NCBI GenBank assembly: GCA_013698525.1 | Contig: JACCSM010000593.1 | Location: forward strand, 1 to 7,145 | Length of the DNA: 7,145 nucleotides | Reading direction: 5' to 3' | Source of the DNA: Rubrobacteraceae bacterium | Lineage (GTDB): Bacteria; Actinomycetota; Rubrobacteria; Rubrobacterales; Rubrobacteraceae | Shown here: positions 1 to 5,509 of the stretch, one piece after another | Numbering within the stretch: position 1 is the stretch's first letter | How the letters are laid out: each line of letters opens with the position of its first letter | Notes under the pieces: generated by a model | Seen by the model: only the letters and a program-made list of their open reading frames with translations | Told to the model about the DNA's origin: nothing | The model's database searches: none | Program-made: the position numbers and the translations under genes

Positions 1-782
1 GCGCTGTGTATTGTCTCCAGGACTTCGTCGTGCAGGGTGGCGTTGGTGGCGATCAGGCCTTCCGAGGAGAGGCTCCACGGTTCGCCCGAGAGGTCTGTGG
101 CGCGTCCCCCGGCCTCGGATACGAGTAGGACCGTAGGGGCGTAGTCCCAGGCCGTGTTGTGGGTGCCGACGGAGACGTCGAGGTACCCGGCAGCGAGCCA
201 GGCGCCCCTGATCCCCGCGCTGCCAAGAGCCCTTAGCTGCCAGGCTCCGAACAGCACTTTCTCTACCCCTGGGTCTTGAGGCTTGCCGCCGTGCAGGGAG
301 AGGTCGGCGCCGGCGACAGCGTACTCCAGCCTCTCCGTGTCGCTGACGCGCAGGGGGGTCTCTCTGCCACCGGTCACCCTGTAGGCACCGCCCCCGGATC
401 TCGCGTGGTACATGTCGCCGAGGCGTGGCGCGTCGACGGCGGCGTGGGTAACGGAGCCACCCTCGATGACAGAGACGCAGGAGCAGAATATGGGGTTCGC
501 CTTCATGTAGTTCGCCGTACCGTCAACGGGGTCGAGGAGCCAGGTGCGCCCGCGCTCCGAGACCGACCCGCCTCGCTCCTCGGAGAGGATGGCATCGTCG
601 GGGTAGCGCTCCCTGATAGCGTTCACCATCAACTCCTCACAAAGGAGGTCCACCTCGGTCACGAAGTCCTTCGGGGCCTTCTCCCTGACCTCACCAGGGT
701 TCTGGTAGCGCGAGAGTTGAAGCTCCCCCGCCCTGCGGGCCACGTCGCAGACGAACGCGTGGAGCTCTTCCGGGGTGTCCAG
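1..782 (-). CDS. Inositol monophosphatase family phosphatase (SuhB/HisN-like), 3' end cut by window edge
   Basis: Mg2+-dependent sugar- or inositol-phosphate phosphatase of the IMPase fold, presumably cytosolic. Counting from a CTG at 782, the visible 260 codons carry the whole family signature: KDFVTEVD (38-45), the metal-binding Glu pair in SEER (67-70), metal-binding DPVDGT (84-89), the RALGSAG segment (184-190) and the second metal motif WDYAPTVLLVSEAGG (212-226). The visible part ends in LHDEVLETIHS, so only a few residues should be missing. The start is problematic. The frame is closed by the TAG of the sigma-factor gene at 812-810, and no ATG, GTG or TTG occurs until GTG at 743, which would remove the first helix. 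CTG at 782 keeps that helix but has no good Shine-Dalgarno sequence. The gene probably shares the rpoD transcript. The substrate (myo-inositol-1-phosphate, histidinol phosphate or PAP) cannot be told from sequence. The family call is secure, the start is not. Confidence 0.85.
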   Translation of the reverse strand, partial: MDTPEELHAFVCDVARRAGELQLSRYQNPGEVREKAPKDFVTEVDLLCEELMVNAIRERYPDDAILSEERGGSVSERGRTWLLDPVDGTANYMKANPIFCSCVSVIEGGSVTHAAVDAPRLGDMYHARSGGGAYRVTGGRETPLRVSDTERLEYAVAGADLSLHGGKPQDPGVEKVLFGAWQLRALGSAGIRGAWLAAGYLDVSVGTHNTAWDYAPTVLLVSEAGGRATDLSGEPWSLSSEGLIATNATLHDEVLETIHS

Positions 783-809
783 GGTGTTCCCGATCTTGGC
801 GGAGGTACT

Positions 810-1913
810 CTAGTTGAGGTACTCGCGCAGGTTCTGGGTCCGGCGCTGCTCACGAAGCAGGTTCAGGGTCTTCATCTGGATCTGGCGGACCCGCTCGCGC
901 GTGATGTCGAACTCACGGCCGACCTCTTCGAGGGTGCGTGGACGGTCGTCCTTCATACCGAACCGGAGCTCGATGATCTGGCGCTCCCTCTCGGGTAGCT
1001 CGTCGAGCGCCTCCCTCAGATGGGCCTTCAACAGCGACTCCGAGACGGCGTCAGTGGGGGTTACGGAGCCGGCGTCCTCCAGGAAGTCGCCGAGCTCGGA
1101 GGAGTCGTCGTCGCCAACGGGGGTGGCGAGGCTTATGGATCTCTGGCTGATCTCCTGCAGCCGCTGAATCTCGGCGACGAAAACGCCAAGCTCGAATGCG
1201 ATCTCCTCCTCTGAAGGCTCGCGTCCGAGGGTTTGGATCATGCGCCTGTGGGTCCTGTGGTACTTGTTGACCTTCTCGACCATGTGGACGGGGATGCGGA
1301 TGGTCCGCCCCTTGTCCGCGATGGCGCGGGTTATGGCCTGACGGATCCACCACGTCGCGTACGTCGAGAACTTGTAGCCTTTGGAGTGGTCGAACTTCTC
1401 TGTCGCCCTTATGAGCCCGAGGTTGCCCTCCTGGATCAGGTCGAGAAACGAGACGCCACGGTTACGGTACTTCTTTGCGATGGAGACCACGAGCCTCAGG
1501 TTGGCCTCGACGAGACGGTCCTTGGACCTCTTGCACCCGCGGGCTATACCCTTGGCGAGCCGTATCTCGTCAGCGTGGGTAAGGAGGGGCACCCTCCCTA
1601 TCTCGGCCAGGTACATCCTGATCGAATCGCCCGTGGCGACGGCGTGTGCGATCTGGACCGCAGGAGCCTCAGAGACGTGGACGGCTGTAACTGCCGCCGT
1701 CCGGCTCCCCCCGGCCTCGGCCGCCTCGCTATCCACGATCGATATCTCTTCTTCCTCCAGCGCGGCGTAGAACTCTTCTACCTCCGCCGCCGAGAGATCC
1801 CCCTCCTGCAAGAGATTGGCGACCTCCTCTGTGCTGAGAAAGCCCTGACTTCGCCCCCGATTCAGGAGTTCGTCAGTCCGCTCCGCCAGCATCATGGAGT
1901 TCTGGGTCGCCAT
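810..1913 (-). CDS. rpoD: RNA polymerase sigma-70 factor, primary type (RpoD/SigA)
   Basis: Promoter-recognition subunit of RNA polymerase, 367 residues. Residues 9-58 resemble a short region 1.1-like acidic helical domain. Region 1.2 is about 95-126 ([17 protein letters not shown]). Region 2 spans about 131-203, with the core-binding and -10-melting stretch from [12 protein letters not shown] to [14 protein letters not shown]. Region 3 is about 204-290 ([15 protein letters not shown], then [11 protein letters not shown]). Region 4 is about 300-367, with the -35-reading helix-turn-helix [19 protein letters not shown] (327-345) and the usual terminal REYLN. The ATG at 1913 is preceded by overlapping AGGAG/GGAG Shine-Dalgarno sequences. 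Complete regions 1.2 to 4 and the conserved C-terminus fit the housekeeping factor, although a group 2 paralogue cannot be excluded because the N-terminal domain is short. It is divergent from murE, with a candidate promoter at 2005-2033. Confidence 0.9.
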   Translation of the reverse strand: MATQNSMMLAERTDELLNRGRSQGFLSTEEVANLLQEGDLSAAEVEEFYAALEEEEISIVDSEAAEAGGSRTAAVTAVHVSEAPAVQIAHAVATGDSIRMYLAEIGRVPLLTHADEIRLAKGIARGCKRSKDRLVEANLRLVVSIAKKYRNRGVSFLDLIQEGNLGLIRATEKFDHSKGYKFSTYATWWIRQAITRAIADKGRTIRIPVHMVEKVNKYHRTHRRMIQTLGREPSEEEIAFELGVFVAEIQRLQEISQRSISLATPVGDDDSSELGDFLEDAGSVTPTDAVSESLLKAHLREALDELPERERQIIELRFGMKDDRPRTLEEVGREFDITRERVRQIQMKTLNLLREQRRTQNLREYLN

Positions 1914-2004
1914 TTATCTCCTCTCCTGCGCCTCTGTGTATCGACTGCCGACAGCCGGACACACATCGACGCAATTGTGAAATCCCTGTAAAAACGACCC
2001 GCGT

Positions 2005-2033
2005 AGGGTAGCACACCACATATGGTGAGTCAC
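2005..2033 (-). promoter_or_regulatory. Candidate rpoD promoter with extended -10
   Basis: On the minus strand, GTGACT (2033-2028, four of six matches to TTGACA) lies 17 bases before TACCCT (2010-2005). TACCCT is preceded by TGC, giving an extended -10 TGnTAnnnT. The start site would fall near 1998, giving a leader of about 85 bases before the rpoD ATG. The -10 is almost identical to that proposed for the divergent murE. This is read from sequence only. Confidence 0.5.
2014..2027. repeat. Inverted repeat CACCA-N4-TGGTG inside the rpoD promoter spacer
   Basis: Arms CACCA (2014-2018) and TGGTG (2023-2027) are perfectly complementary around a four-base centre. The repeat fills most of the 17-base spacer between the proposed -35 and -10 of the rpoD promoter, a position where a bound dimeric repressor would block polymerase. 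A five-base arm can occur by chance, so the operator reading is tentative. Confidence 0.35.
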
Positions 2034-2098
2034 CGTATTCTGGCCCTATTTCCTGTGTTCTCTTTTACCACATTTCCGTTCTCCAACAACCGACGCGT

Positions 2099-2142
2099 GT
2101 TTCGGCGCCGTTTCAGCGATATTTCAGGGATGTTTCGGCGTG
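2099..2142. repeat. Four tandem 11-base direct repeats, consensus RTTTCRGSGNN, between the divergent rpoD and murE promoters
   Basis: Four adjoining 11-base units begin at 2099 (GTTTCGGCGCC), 2110 (GTTTCAGCGAT), 2121 (ATTTCAGGGAT) and 2132 (GTTTCGGCGTG). The TTTC core recurs exactly every 11 bases, so all copies face the same side of the helix. The units next to the block (2088-2098 and 2143-2153) do not match, so the array is bounded at four copies. Direct repeat units of 11 bases are the known architecture for OmpR/PhoB-family response regulators, including the Streptomyces PhoP box. The array ends 49 bases before the murE -10 and lies 65 bases upstream of the rpoD -35, so it could act on either gene. 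The regulator is not identified. Confidence 0.6.
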
Positions 2143-2188
2143 TTGTGTTCTCTCGAGAAGCCTTACGGAACGCTCTCGTTATGGCTCT

Positions 2189-2197
2189 TGCTACACT
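2189..2197 (+). promoter_or_regulatory. Candidate murE promoter (extended -10), implying a leaderless transcript
   Basis: TGC (2189-2191) directly precedes TACACT (2192-2197), an extended -10 of the TGnTAnnnT form. Transcription would begin six to seven bases downstream, at or next to the murE GTG at 2204. No convincing -35 lies 16-18 bases upstream, and no properly spaced Shine-Dalgarno sequence precedes the GTG. Both facts fit a leaderless, possibly activator-dependent promoter, as is common in Actinobacteria. Confidence 0.55.
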
Positions 2198-2203
2198 AGG
2201 GCT

Positions 2204-3679
2204 GTGATCCTGGACCGGGCAAAGCTTACCGAGGTTCTCGGGACGGAGGTTCCTTCCAGTGTGCGGGGCGTTGGGGGCGTGACGCACGATTCCCGCTGCG
2301 CCGAGCCGGGCTTCGCCTTCGTCGCGGTTCCTGGCTTCAAGCGCGACGGGACGGAGTTCGCGTCCGAGGCCGTCCGCCGTGGGGCCTCTCTCGTCGTGGC
2401 CGAGCACGACGTTCCCGGGGTCCCGACCGCGGTCGTGGCGGATGCACGGGGCTCTCTGGCGGTGCTGGCAAGGGAGGTCAATGGCGACCCATCGAGGAGC
2501 TTGGAAGTCTACGGCGTTACGGGCACCAACGGCAAGACCACGACCTCCTACGCCCTGCATGCGATACTCGCGGGCGCCTACGGTCAGGGAGAGTGCGGGC
2601 TCATGACGACCGCCGAGACCATCTCCGGTGGCGAGCGCCGTCGGTCGGTGCGGACCACCCCCGAGGCCACAGAGGTGCAGGGAACGCTCGCCTCGATGCT
2701 CGGGTCGGGCGTTCGCAGGGTCGTTATGGAGGTCTCCTCGCACGGTGTATCCCTAAAGCGCGTTGCGGGGACCCGCTTCGCAGGGGCGATCTTCACCAAC
2801 CTGACCAGGGATCATCTCGACCTACACGGCTCGATGGAGTCCTACTACGCGGCCAAGCGGGGGCTCTTCTACATGACGGAGGGCCCCAGGCTCGCCAACG
2901 CCGAGGATGCCTACGGAAGGCGGCTGGCCGCCGAGCTGGAAGACGTGAATACCTTCGGCAGCACGGCCGGCGCGGATTACAGAATCGCCGAGGTCGAGAC
3001 GACGCGGAGCGGGACAGGCTTCGCGCTCCACCATTACGAGGGCGTCCTCGAGCTCCAGACGCCGCTGCTCGGACCTTACAACGTGCTCAACGTCGCCGGG
3101 GCCGCCTCTCTCGCGCTCGCCGTCGGGACGGATGAAGGGGCGGTAAGCCGTGCGGTGCGAGGGATGGGACAGGTCCCAGGACGCTTCGAGCGGGTCGCGG
3201 CAGCCGGCGAGTACGGGTTCGAGGTAGTCGTAGACTACGCCCACACCGACGTTGGGCTGGATGCTGTCCTGCGGGTGGCCAGGGAGGTCGCCGGTGGACC
3301 AGACGGTGGCAGGGGGCGGGTTATCTGCGTGTTCGGGGCAGCCGGAGACAGGGATGGGACAAAGCGGCCGAAGATGGGCAGGATAGCCTCCCTTCTCGCC
3401 GACATGAGCCTCATTACGACGGACGACGCATACTCGGAGGACCCTGAGAAGATAGCCAGGGAGGTCGAGGCCGGCTCGGATCTCTCACGGACCAGCATAG
3501 AGCTCGACAGGCGGAAGGCGATCCGGCGTGCGCTGGAGGCGGCGAGGGCTGGTGACGTGGTTGTGGTGGCCGGCAAAGGACACGAGACGGTCCAGCACCT
3601 GCCCGAAGGAGACGTCCCCTTCCACGACGCAATGGTGGTCAGGGAGCTACTGGCAGAGATCGGGAACAAAGGGAGGTAG
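2204..3679 (+). CDS. murE: UDP-N-acetylmuramyl-tripeptide synthetase, MurE family, with altered amino-acid specificity motif
   Basis: ATP-dependent cytosolic Mur ligase that adds the third amino acid (a diamino acid) to UDP-MurNAc-L-Ala-D-Glu during peptidoglycan synthesis. The 491 residues match the usual family length. Visible in order are THDSR (27-31), the ATP loop GVTGTNGKTTT (104-114), substrate motif TTPE (151-154), EVSSHG (176-181), NLTRDHLDLHG (199-209) with the carbamylated-lysine position K218 in YYAAK, VDYAHT (343-348), FGAAGDRDGTKRPKMG (377-392) and GKGHE (457-461). The specificity motif, DNPR in meso-diaminopimelate enzymes, reads DDAY (407-410) here, although the flanking TTD and SEDPEKIA are conserved. 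This points away from meso-diaminopimelate, perhaps to L-lysine as reported for Rubrobacter walls. The GTG start is the first start in the frame and sits at the predicted transcript start. The gene heads the run to pyrE, and no other mur or division gene is in the window. A MurE-like paralogue with another role is possible. Confidence 0.9.
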   Translation: MILDRAKLTEVLGTEVPSSVRGVGGVTHDSRCAEPGFAFVAVPGFKRDGTEFASEAVRRGASLVVAEHDVPGVPTAVVADARGSLAVLAREVNGDPSRSLEVYGVTGTNGKTTTSYALHAILAGAYGQGECGLMTTAETISGGERRRSVRTTPEATEVQGTLASMLGSGVRRVVMEVSSHGVSLKRVAGTRFAGAIFTNLTRDHLDLHGSMESYYAAKRGLFYMTEGPRLANAEDAYGRRLAAELEDVNTFGSTAGADYRIAEVETTRSGTGFALHHYEGVLELQTPLLGPYNVLNVAGAASLALAVGTDEGAVSRAVRGMGQVPGRFERVAAAGEYGFEVVVDYAHTDVGLDAVLRVAREVAGGPDGGRGRVICVFGAAGDRDGTKRPKMGRIASLLADMSLITTDDAYSEDPEKIAREVEAGSDLSRTSIELDRRKAIRRALEAARAGDVVVVAGKGHETVQHLPEGDVPFHDAMVVRELLAEIGNKGR

Positions 3680-3687
3680 AGCGAGCC

Positions 3688-3948
3688 TTGCAGAAGCAGA
3701 CCAGGAGCGAGGTCATACGCCGGCTCAAGAGCGTCGAGGGCCATGTCAGGGGGGTCGAGAAGATGGTCGAGGAGGGCGACGTAACATACGCCGACATCGT
3801 CCAGCAGACCAACGCCATCTTCTCAGCCATCAGGCGAATAAACACGGTCCTCTTGAAGGATTTCGTCGAGGAGCGGGCCGAAACGGACGGCGCCTCCGAA
3901 GAGCTGATAAGGGACCTGATCAAGGCCATAGACAGAGTGACGAAGTAG
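3688..3948 (+). CDS. CsoR/FrmR (DUF156) family helical transcriptional regulator lacking metal and thiol ligands
   Basis: Small all-helical DNA-binding protein, 86 residues, of the family that includes copper sensor CsoR, nickel sensor RcnR, formaldehyde sensor FrmR and persulfide sensor CstR. The family pattern is clear: RRLKSVEGHVRGVEKMVEEG (11-30), YADIVQQTNAI (34-44), then a long second helix and C-terminal ELIRDLIKAI (72-81). The copper ligands of M. tuberculosis CsoR (Cys36, His61, Cys65) align with Tyr34, Phe59 and Arg63, and the protein contains no cysteine at all. It therefore should not sense copper, persulfide or formaldehyde by the known chemistry. The TTG start at 3688 is supported by GGGAGG (3671-3676), which lies in the end of murE. 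The gap to murE is only eight bases, so the two are probably co-transcribed. No metal transporter gene is nearby. The family is fairly sure, the target and signal are unknown. Confidence 0.8.
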   Translation: MQKQTRSEVIRRLKSVEGHVRGVEKMVEEGDVTYADIVQQTNAIFSAIRRINTVLLKDFVEERAETDGASEELIRDLIKAIDRVTK

Positions 3949-3999
3949 ATGTTGCGTGTGAGGCTGAACATTCAGTTGCAACATCTACTTCGGAAGTAG
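3941..3999. repeat. Perfect 15-bp inverted repeat with nested hairpin and overlapping palindrome
   Basis: CGAAGTAGATGTTGC (3941-3955) is matched exactly by its reverse complement at 3978-3992, across a 22-base loop. The loop contains a smaller hairpin, CTGAA/TTCAG (3964-3975). The 5' arm contains the stop codon of the CsoR-like gene. The 3' arm also begins a second palindrome, CTACTTC-G-GAAGTAG (3985-3999), so the 3' CTACTTC can pair with either of two GAAGTAG copies. No T-tract follows, so it is not a canonical intrinsic terminator. It may be an RNA stability or attenuation structure between the regulator gene and the genes downstream, a DNA operator, or a copy of a dispersed palindromic element. 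Confidence 0.7.
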
Positions 4000-4012
4000 G
4001 CGTGAGGGCAGC

Positions 4013-4273
4013 ATGAACAGCATGCATCCCCAGACCCTGCTTTTCGTCCTGCTAGGGACCGTCCCGCTCGTCGTGGCCGGTGCCGGCGTGGCCGCCTTTC
4101 TCCTGATGAGGGCGGGCTACGGTGTCCTGGTCTGGGCGGTTTTGCCTTTCCTGGCTTCACTGCTCATAGTCGCGGCGCTCGCCTTCGTGCTTAGCAGGGC
4201 GGCAAGGGCCGGTCGTGGTCGGGACGAAGGCGGGGCTTCTGGGGGCCGAAGAGGGGGTCGGGATGGTGTATAG
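4013..4273 (+). CDS. Small membrane protein with two predicted transmembrane helices, unknown function
   Basis: I do not recognise this 86-residue protein. Two hydrophobic stretches, about residues 9-32 and 37-60, are joined by the short turn RAGYG and should form a helical hairpin in the cytoplasmic membrane. The C-terminal tail (61-86) is rich in Gly and Arg with no hydrophobic segment, and is probably cytosolic by the positive-inside rule. The ATG at 4013 has GAGG at 4004-4007 as ribosome binding site; a second ATG at 4022 is possible. It follows the large inverted repeat and overlaps the next gene by 11 bases, which suggests that the two are translated together. Good start signals and the operon position support a real gene. 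Confidence 0.65.
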   Translation: MNSMHPQTLLFVLLGTVPLVVAGAGVAAFLLMRAGYGVLVWAVLPFLASLLIVAALAFVLSRAARAGRGRDEGGASGGRRGGRDGV

Positions 4274-4583
4274 TCCGAGACTTATGGAGGATCGCGGGAG
4301 ACAACAGGACGATCTGGGGGGTCTGGAGGAGAAGGTCGGCGAGCTCGAGAAGCTCACCGACTCTCTCGACGACGTACCCGAAGAAGAGCTGGTTGGCGCC
4401 CTCAACGAGGCCGTGGAGCTTCTGGCCGAGATCAACTCAGACATCGAAGGCAGGCTAGACACGGCAGGGGACGAGTCGCGCGAGATCGGGGATCTCCTCG
4501 GGCAGGTAGACTTCGGGCCCTTCGACGAGGCCATGGAGGATTACGAGCACAGGGAGCGGACTACCGGTGAGCTGGGTGCCTGA
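4263..4583 (+). CDS. Acidic helical (coiled-coil-like) protein, unknown function
   Basis: Not recognised. From the ATG at 4263 the product has 106 residues, is strongly acidic and mostly helical. Heptad-like stretches run through GLEEKVGELEKLTDSL and ELVGALNEAVELLAEINSDI, with a likely second helix around FDEAMEDYEHRE. It has no membrane segment, signal peptide or cysteine. The start is chosen because GAGGGGG (4251-4257) is well spaced before it and the overlap with the preceding membrane-protein gene is small. A GTG at 4215 would lengthen the protein by 16 residues that lie over the upstream gene's Gly/Arg-rich tail. The 3' end overlaps the pyrE start by 17 bases. A soluble partner of the preceding membrane protein is a reasonable guess from the coupling, but nothing in the sequence proves it. 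Confidence 0.65.
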   Translation: MVYSPRLMEDRGRQQDDLGGLEEKVGELEKLTDSLDDVPEEELVGALNEAVELLAEINSDIEGRLDTAGDESREIGDLLGQVDFGPFDEAMEDYEHRERTTGELGA

Positions 4584-5100
4584 TCTCGCACCCCGCATCA
4601 GGGACGCGGCGCTGCTGGAAGGGGACTTCGTGCTCTCCAGCGGAGAGCGCAGCAGCTTCTATGTGGACAAGTACCTCTTCTCGACCGAACCGAACCTCCT
4701 GCGGGACGTGGCCGACGCGCTGGCGGAGCAGATACCAGAAGGAGTAGGGCGGCTCGCCGGCGTAGAGCTCGGTGCCGTTCCTCTCGTCGTGGCCACGGCC
4801 CTCGCCACAGGGTTGCCCTACGTTATCGTCCGCAAGTCCGCCAAAGAGCATGGCAGCTCCGCAGGACGGAGTATCGAAGGCAACCTGGAAACGGGCGAGA
4901 GGATAGCCCTCGTCGAGGACGTCGTAACCACGGGTACGCAGGCCGTGCGGGCCGCCAGGAACCTGCTCGAGGCAGGGACCGAAGTCGTGACGATAGTAGC
5001 AGTACTCGACCGCAGGGAGGAGAGCGGGGGGGAACTCGGCGGATTTCCTTTCCGGGCTTTGCTTAGAATGGATGATTTACGGGTAGTTAAACGGAATTGA
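4567..5100 (+). CDS. pyrE: Orotate phosphoribosyltransferase
   Basis: Joins orotate to PRPP to make orotidine 5'-phosphate, the fifth step of UMP synthesis in the cytosol. The 177-residue length is normal for bacterial PyrE. Visible features are the N-terminal substrate region LSSGERSSFYVDKYLF (23-38), GVELGAVPL (65-73), the mobile catalytic loop RKSAKEHGSSAGRSIEG (89-105) with catalytic Lys93 and His95, and the PRPP-binding motif IALVEDVVTTGTQ (113-125). The GTG at 4567 has AGGGAG at 4551-4556 and overlaps the previous gene by 17 bases, so it is probably translated by coupling. pyrF, the next enzyme, lies 437 bases downstream beyond hup. No pyr attenuator or PyrR-type leader is visible immediately upstream, because that stretch is coding. 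Confidence 0.93.
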   Translation: MSWVPDLAPRIRDAALLEGDFVLSSGERSSFYVDKYLFSTEPNLLRDVADALAEQIPEGVGRLAGVELGAVPLVVATALATGLPYVIVRKSAKEHGSSAGRSIEGNLETGERIALVEDVVTTGTQAVRAARNLLEAGTEVVTIVAVLDRREESGGELGGFPFRALLRMDDLRVVKRN

Positions 5101-5125
5101 GACGTTATAGTGTCTCTGGTAAGTT
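5097..5125 (+). promoter_or_regulatory. Candidate hup promoter, overlapping the pyrE stop
   Basis: TTGAGA (5097-5102, five of six matches to TTGACA) overlaps the pyrE TGA. It is followed after 17 bases by TAAGTT (5120-5125), which has an upstream TGG, again an extended -10. The start would be near 5132, leaving a leader of about 45 bases with a strong Shine-Dalgarno sequence. A competing hexamer, TATAGT at 5106-5111, is closer to TATAAT but lacks a spaced -35. Confidence 0.5.
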
Positions 5126-5176
5126 CTTCCGACAAACCGGAGGAAAGAGGAGTGGAAGCTAAGTAGGGAGGAAGAC

Positions 5177-5455
5177 GTGGCGTTAAACAAGACGGCCCTG
5201 ATAGAGGAGATCGCCGGCAAGGCGAACGCCTCGAAGAGCGATGCCCAAAGGTTCTTCGACGCGTTCACCGAAGTCGTGACGGAGAGCCTCAAGAACGGCG
5301 AGCAGGTCCAGATCACGGGCTTCGGCAAGTTCTACGTGCAAAAGCGCGACGCCAGGCAGGGGATCAACCCGCAGACCAAGCAGAGGATCAACATACCAGC
5401 ATCCAAGGTGCCCAAGTTCACCGCGGGCAACGCGCTCAAGGACCAGATCAAGTAG
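5177..5455 (+). CDS. hup: HU family nucleoid DNA-binding protein
   Basis: Histone-like dimeric protein that bends and compacts DNA in the nucleoid. All 92 residues fit the HU fold: two N-terminal helices (NKTALIEEIAGKANASKSDAQRFF starts at residue 4), then the beta-arm signature GFGKFYVQKRDARQGINPQTKQRI with the DNA-intercalating Pro in NPQT, then IPASKVPKFTAGNALKDQI. It is a plain HU without the long lysine/alanine-rich C-terminal tail found in mycobacterial and one of the streptomycete HU proteins. The GTG start at 5177 is preceded by AGGGAGGAAG (5164-5173), the strongest ribosome binding site in the window, as expected for an abundant protein. It has its own promoter and terminator and so forms a one-gene unit inserted between pyrE and pyrF. 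Confidence 0.95.
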   Translation: MALNKTALIEEIAGKANASKSDAQRFFDAFTEVVTESLKNGEQVQITGFGKFYVQKRDARQGINPQTKQRINIPASKVPKFTAGNALKDQIK

Positions 5456-5472
5456 CCATCCAAGGTCTTTCT

Positions 5473-5509
5473 CGGTGCCGCGGGCTTCTCCCCACGGCAC
5501 CGTTCTTTT
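5473..5509 (+). terminator. Rho-independent terminator after hup
   Basis: CGGTGCCG (5473-5480) pairs perfectly with CGGCACCG (5495-5502). After one mismatch, three more G-C pairs close a six-base loop. The T-rich tail TTCTTTT follows (5503-5509). This is a GC-rich stem with a T-tract at the right distance, starting 17 bases after the hup stop. Confidence 0.88.

Noticed and set aside
810..812. Stop-codon readthrough joining the sigma factor and the phosphatase as the main product
   Set aside because: Sigma region 4 ends with the normal family terminus and both proteins are ordinary stand-alone families, so a programmed fusion is unlikely. It is kept only as one explanation of the start problem.
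276..998. 240-codon open frame on the plus strand opposite the phosphatase and the rpoD end
   Set aside because: It lies antisense to two clearly conserved genes, and long open antisense frames are expected in GC-rich coding DNA. The translation shows no recognisable domain.
1233..1991. 252-codon open frame on the plus strand opposite rpoD
   Set aside because: It is antisense to sigma-factor regions 1 to 3, whose motifs are unmistakable, and its product resembles no protein.
2030..2743. 237-codon minus-strand frame opposite the murE start and the intergenic region
   Set aside because: It covers the murE N-terminus and ATP loop, the promoter and the 11-base repeats. It is Arg/Gly-rich noise with no domain.
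2593..3135. 180-codon plus-strand frame within murE
   Set aside because: It is a shifted frame of a conserved gene with a composition rich in Arg, typical of an out-of-frame reading.
3941..3999. Reading the inverted repeat as an ordinary intrinsic terminator
   Set aside because: The stem is long, but no T-run follows the 3' arm and the coding run continues 13 bases later, so it was recorded as a repeat.
4215..4262. Longer start (GTG at 4215) for the acidic helical protein
   Set aside because: It would overlap the previous gene by 59 bases and lacks a well-placed ribosome site, whereas the ATG at 4263 has GAGGGGG at proper distance.
5106..5111. TATAGT as the hup -10
   Set aside because: It is close to consensus but has no -35 at 16-18 bases; TTGAGA-17-TAAGTT with an extended -10 fits better. 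Both remain possible.
5183..5500. 105-codon minus-strand frame opposite hup
   Set aside because: It is antisense to a fully conserved HU gene and runs into the terminator.
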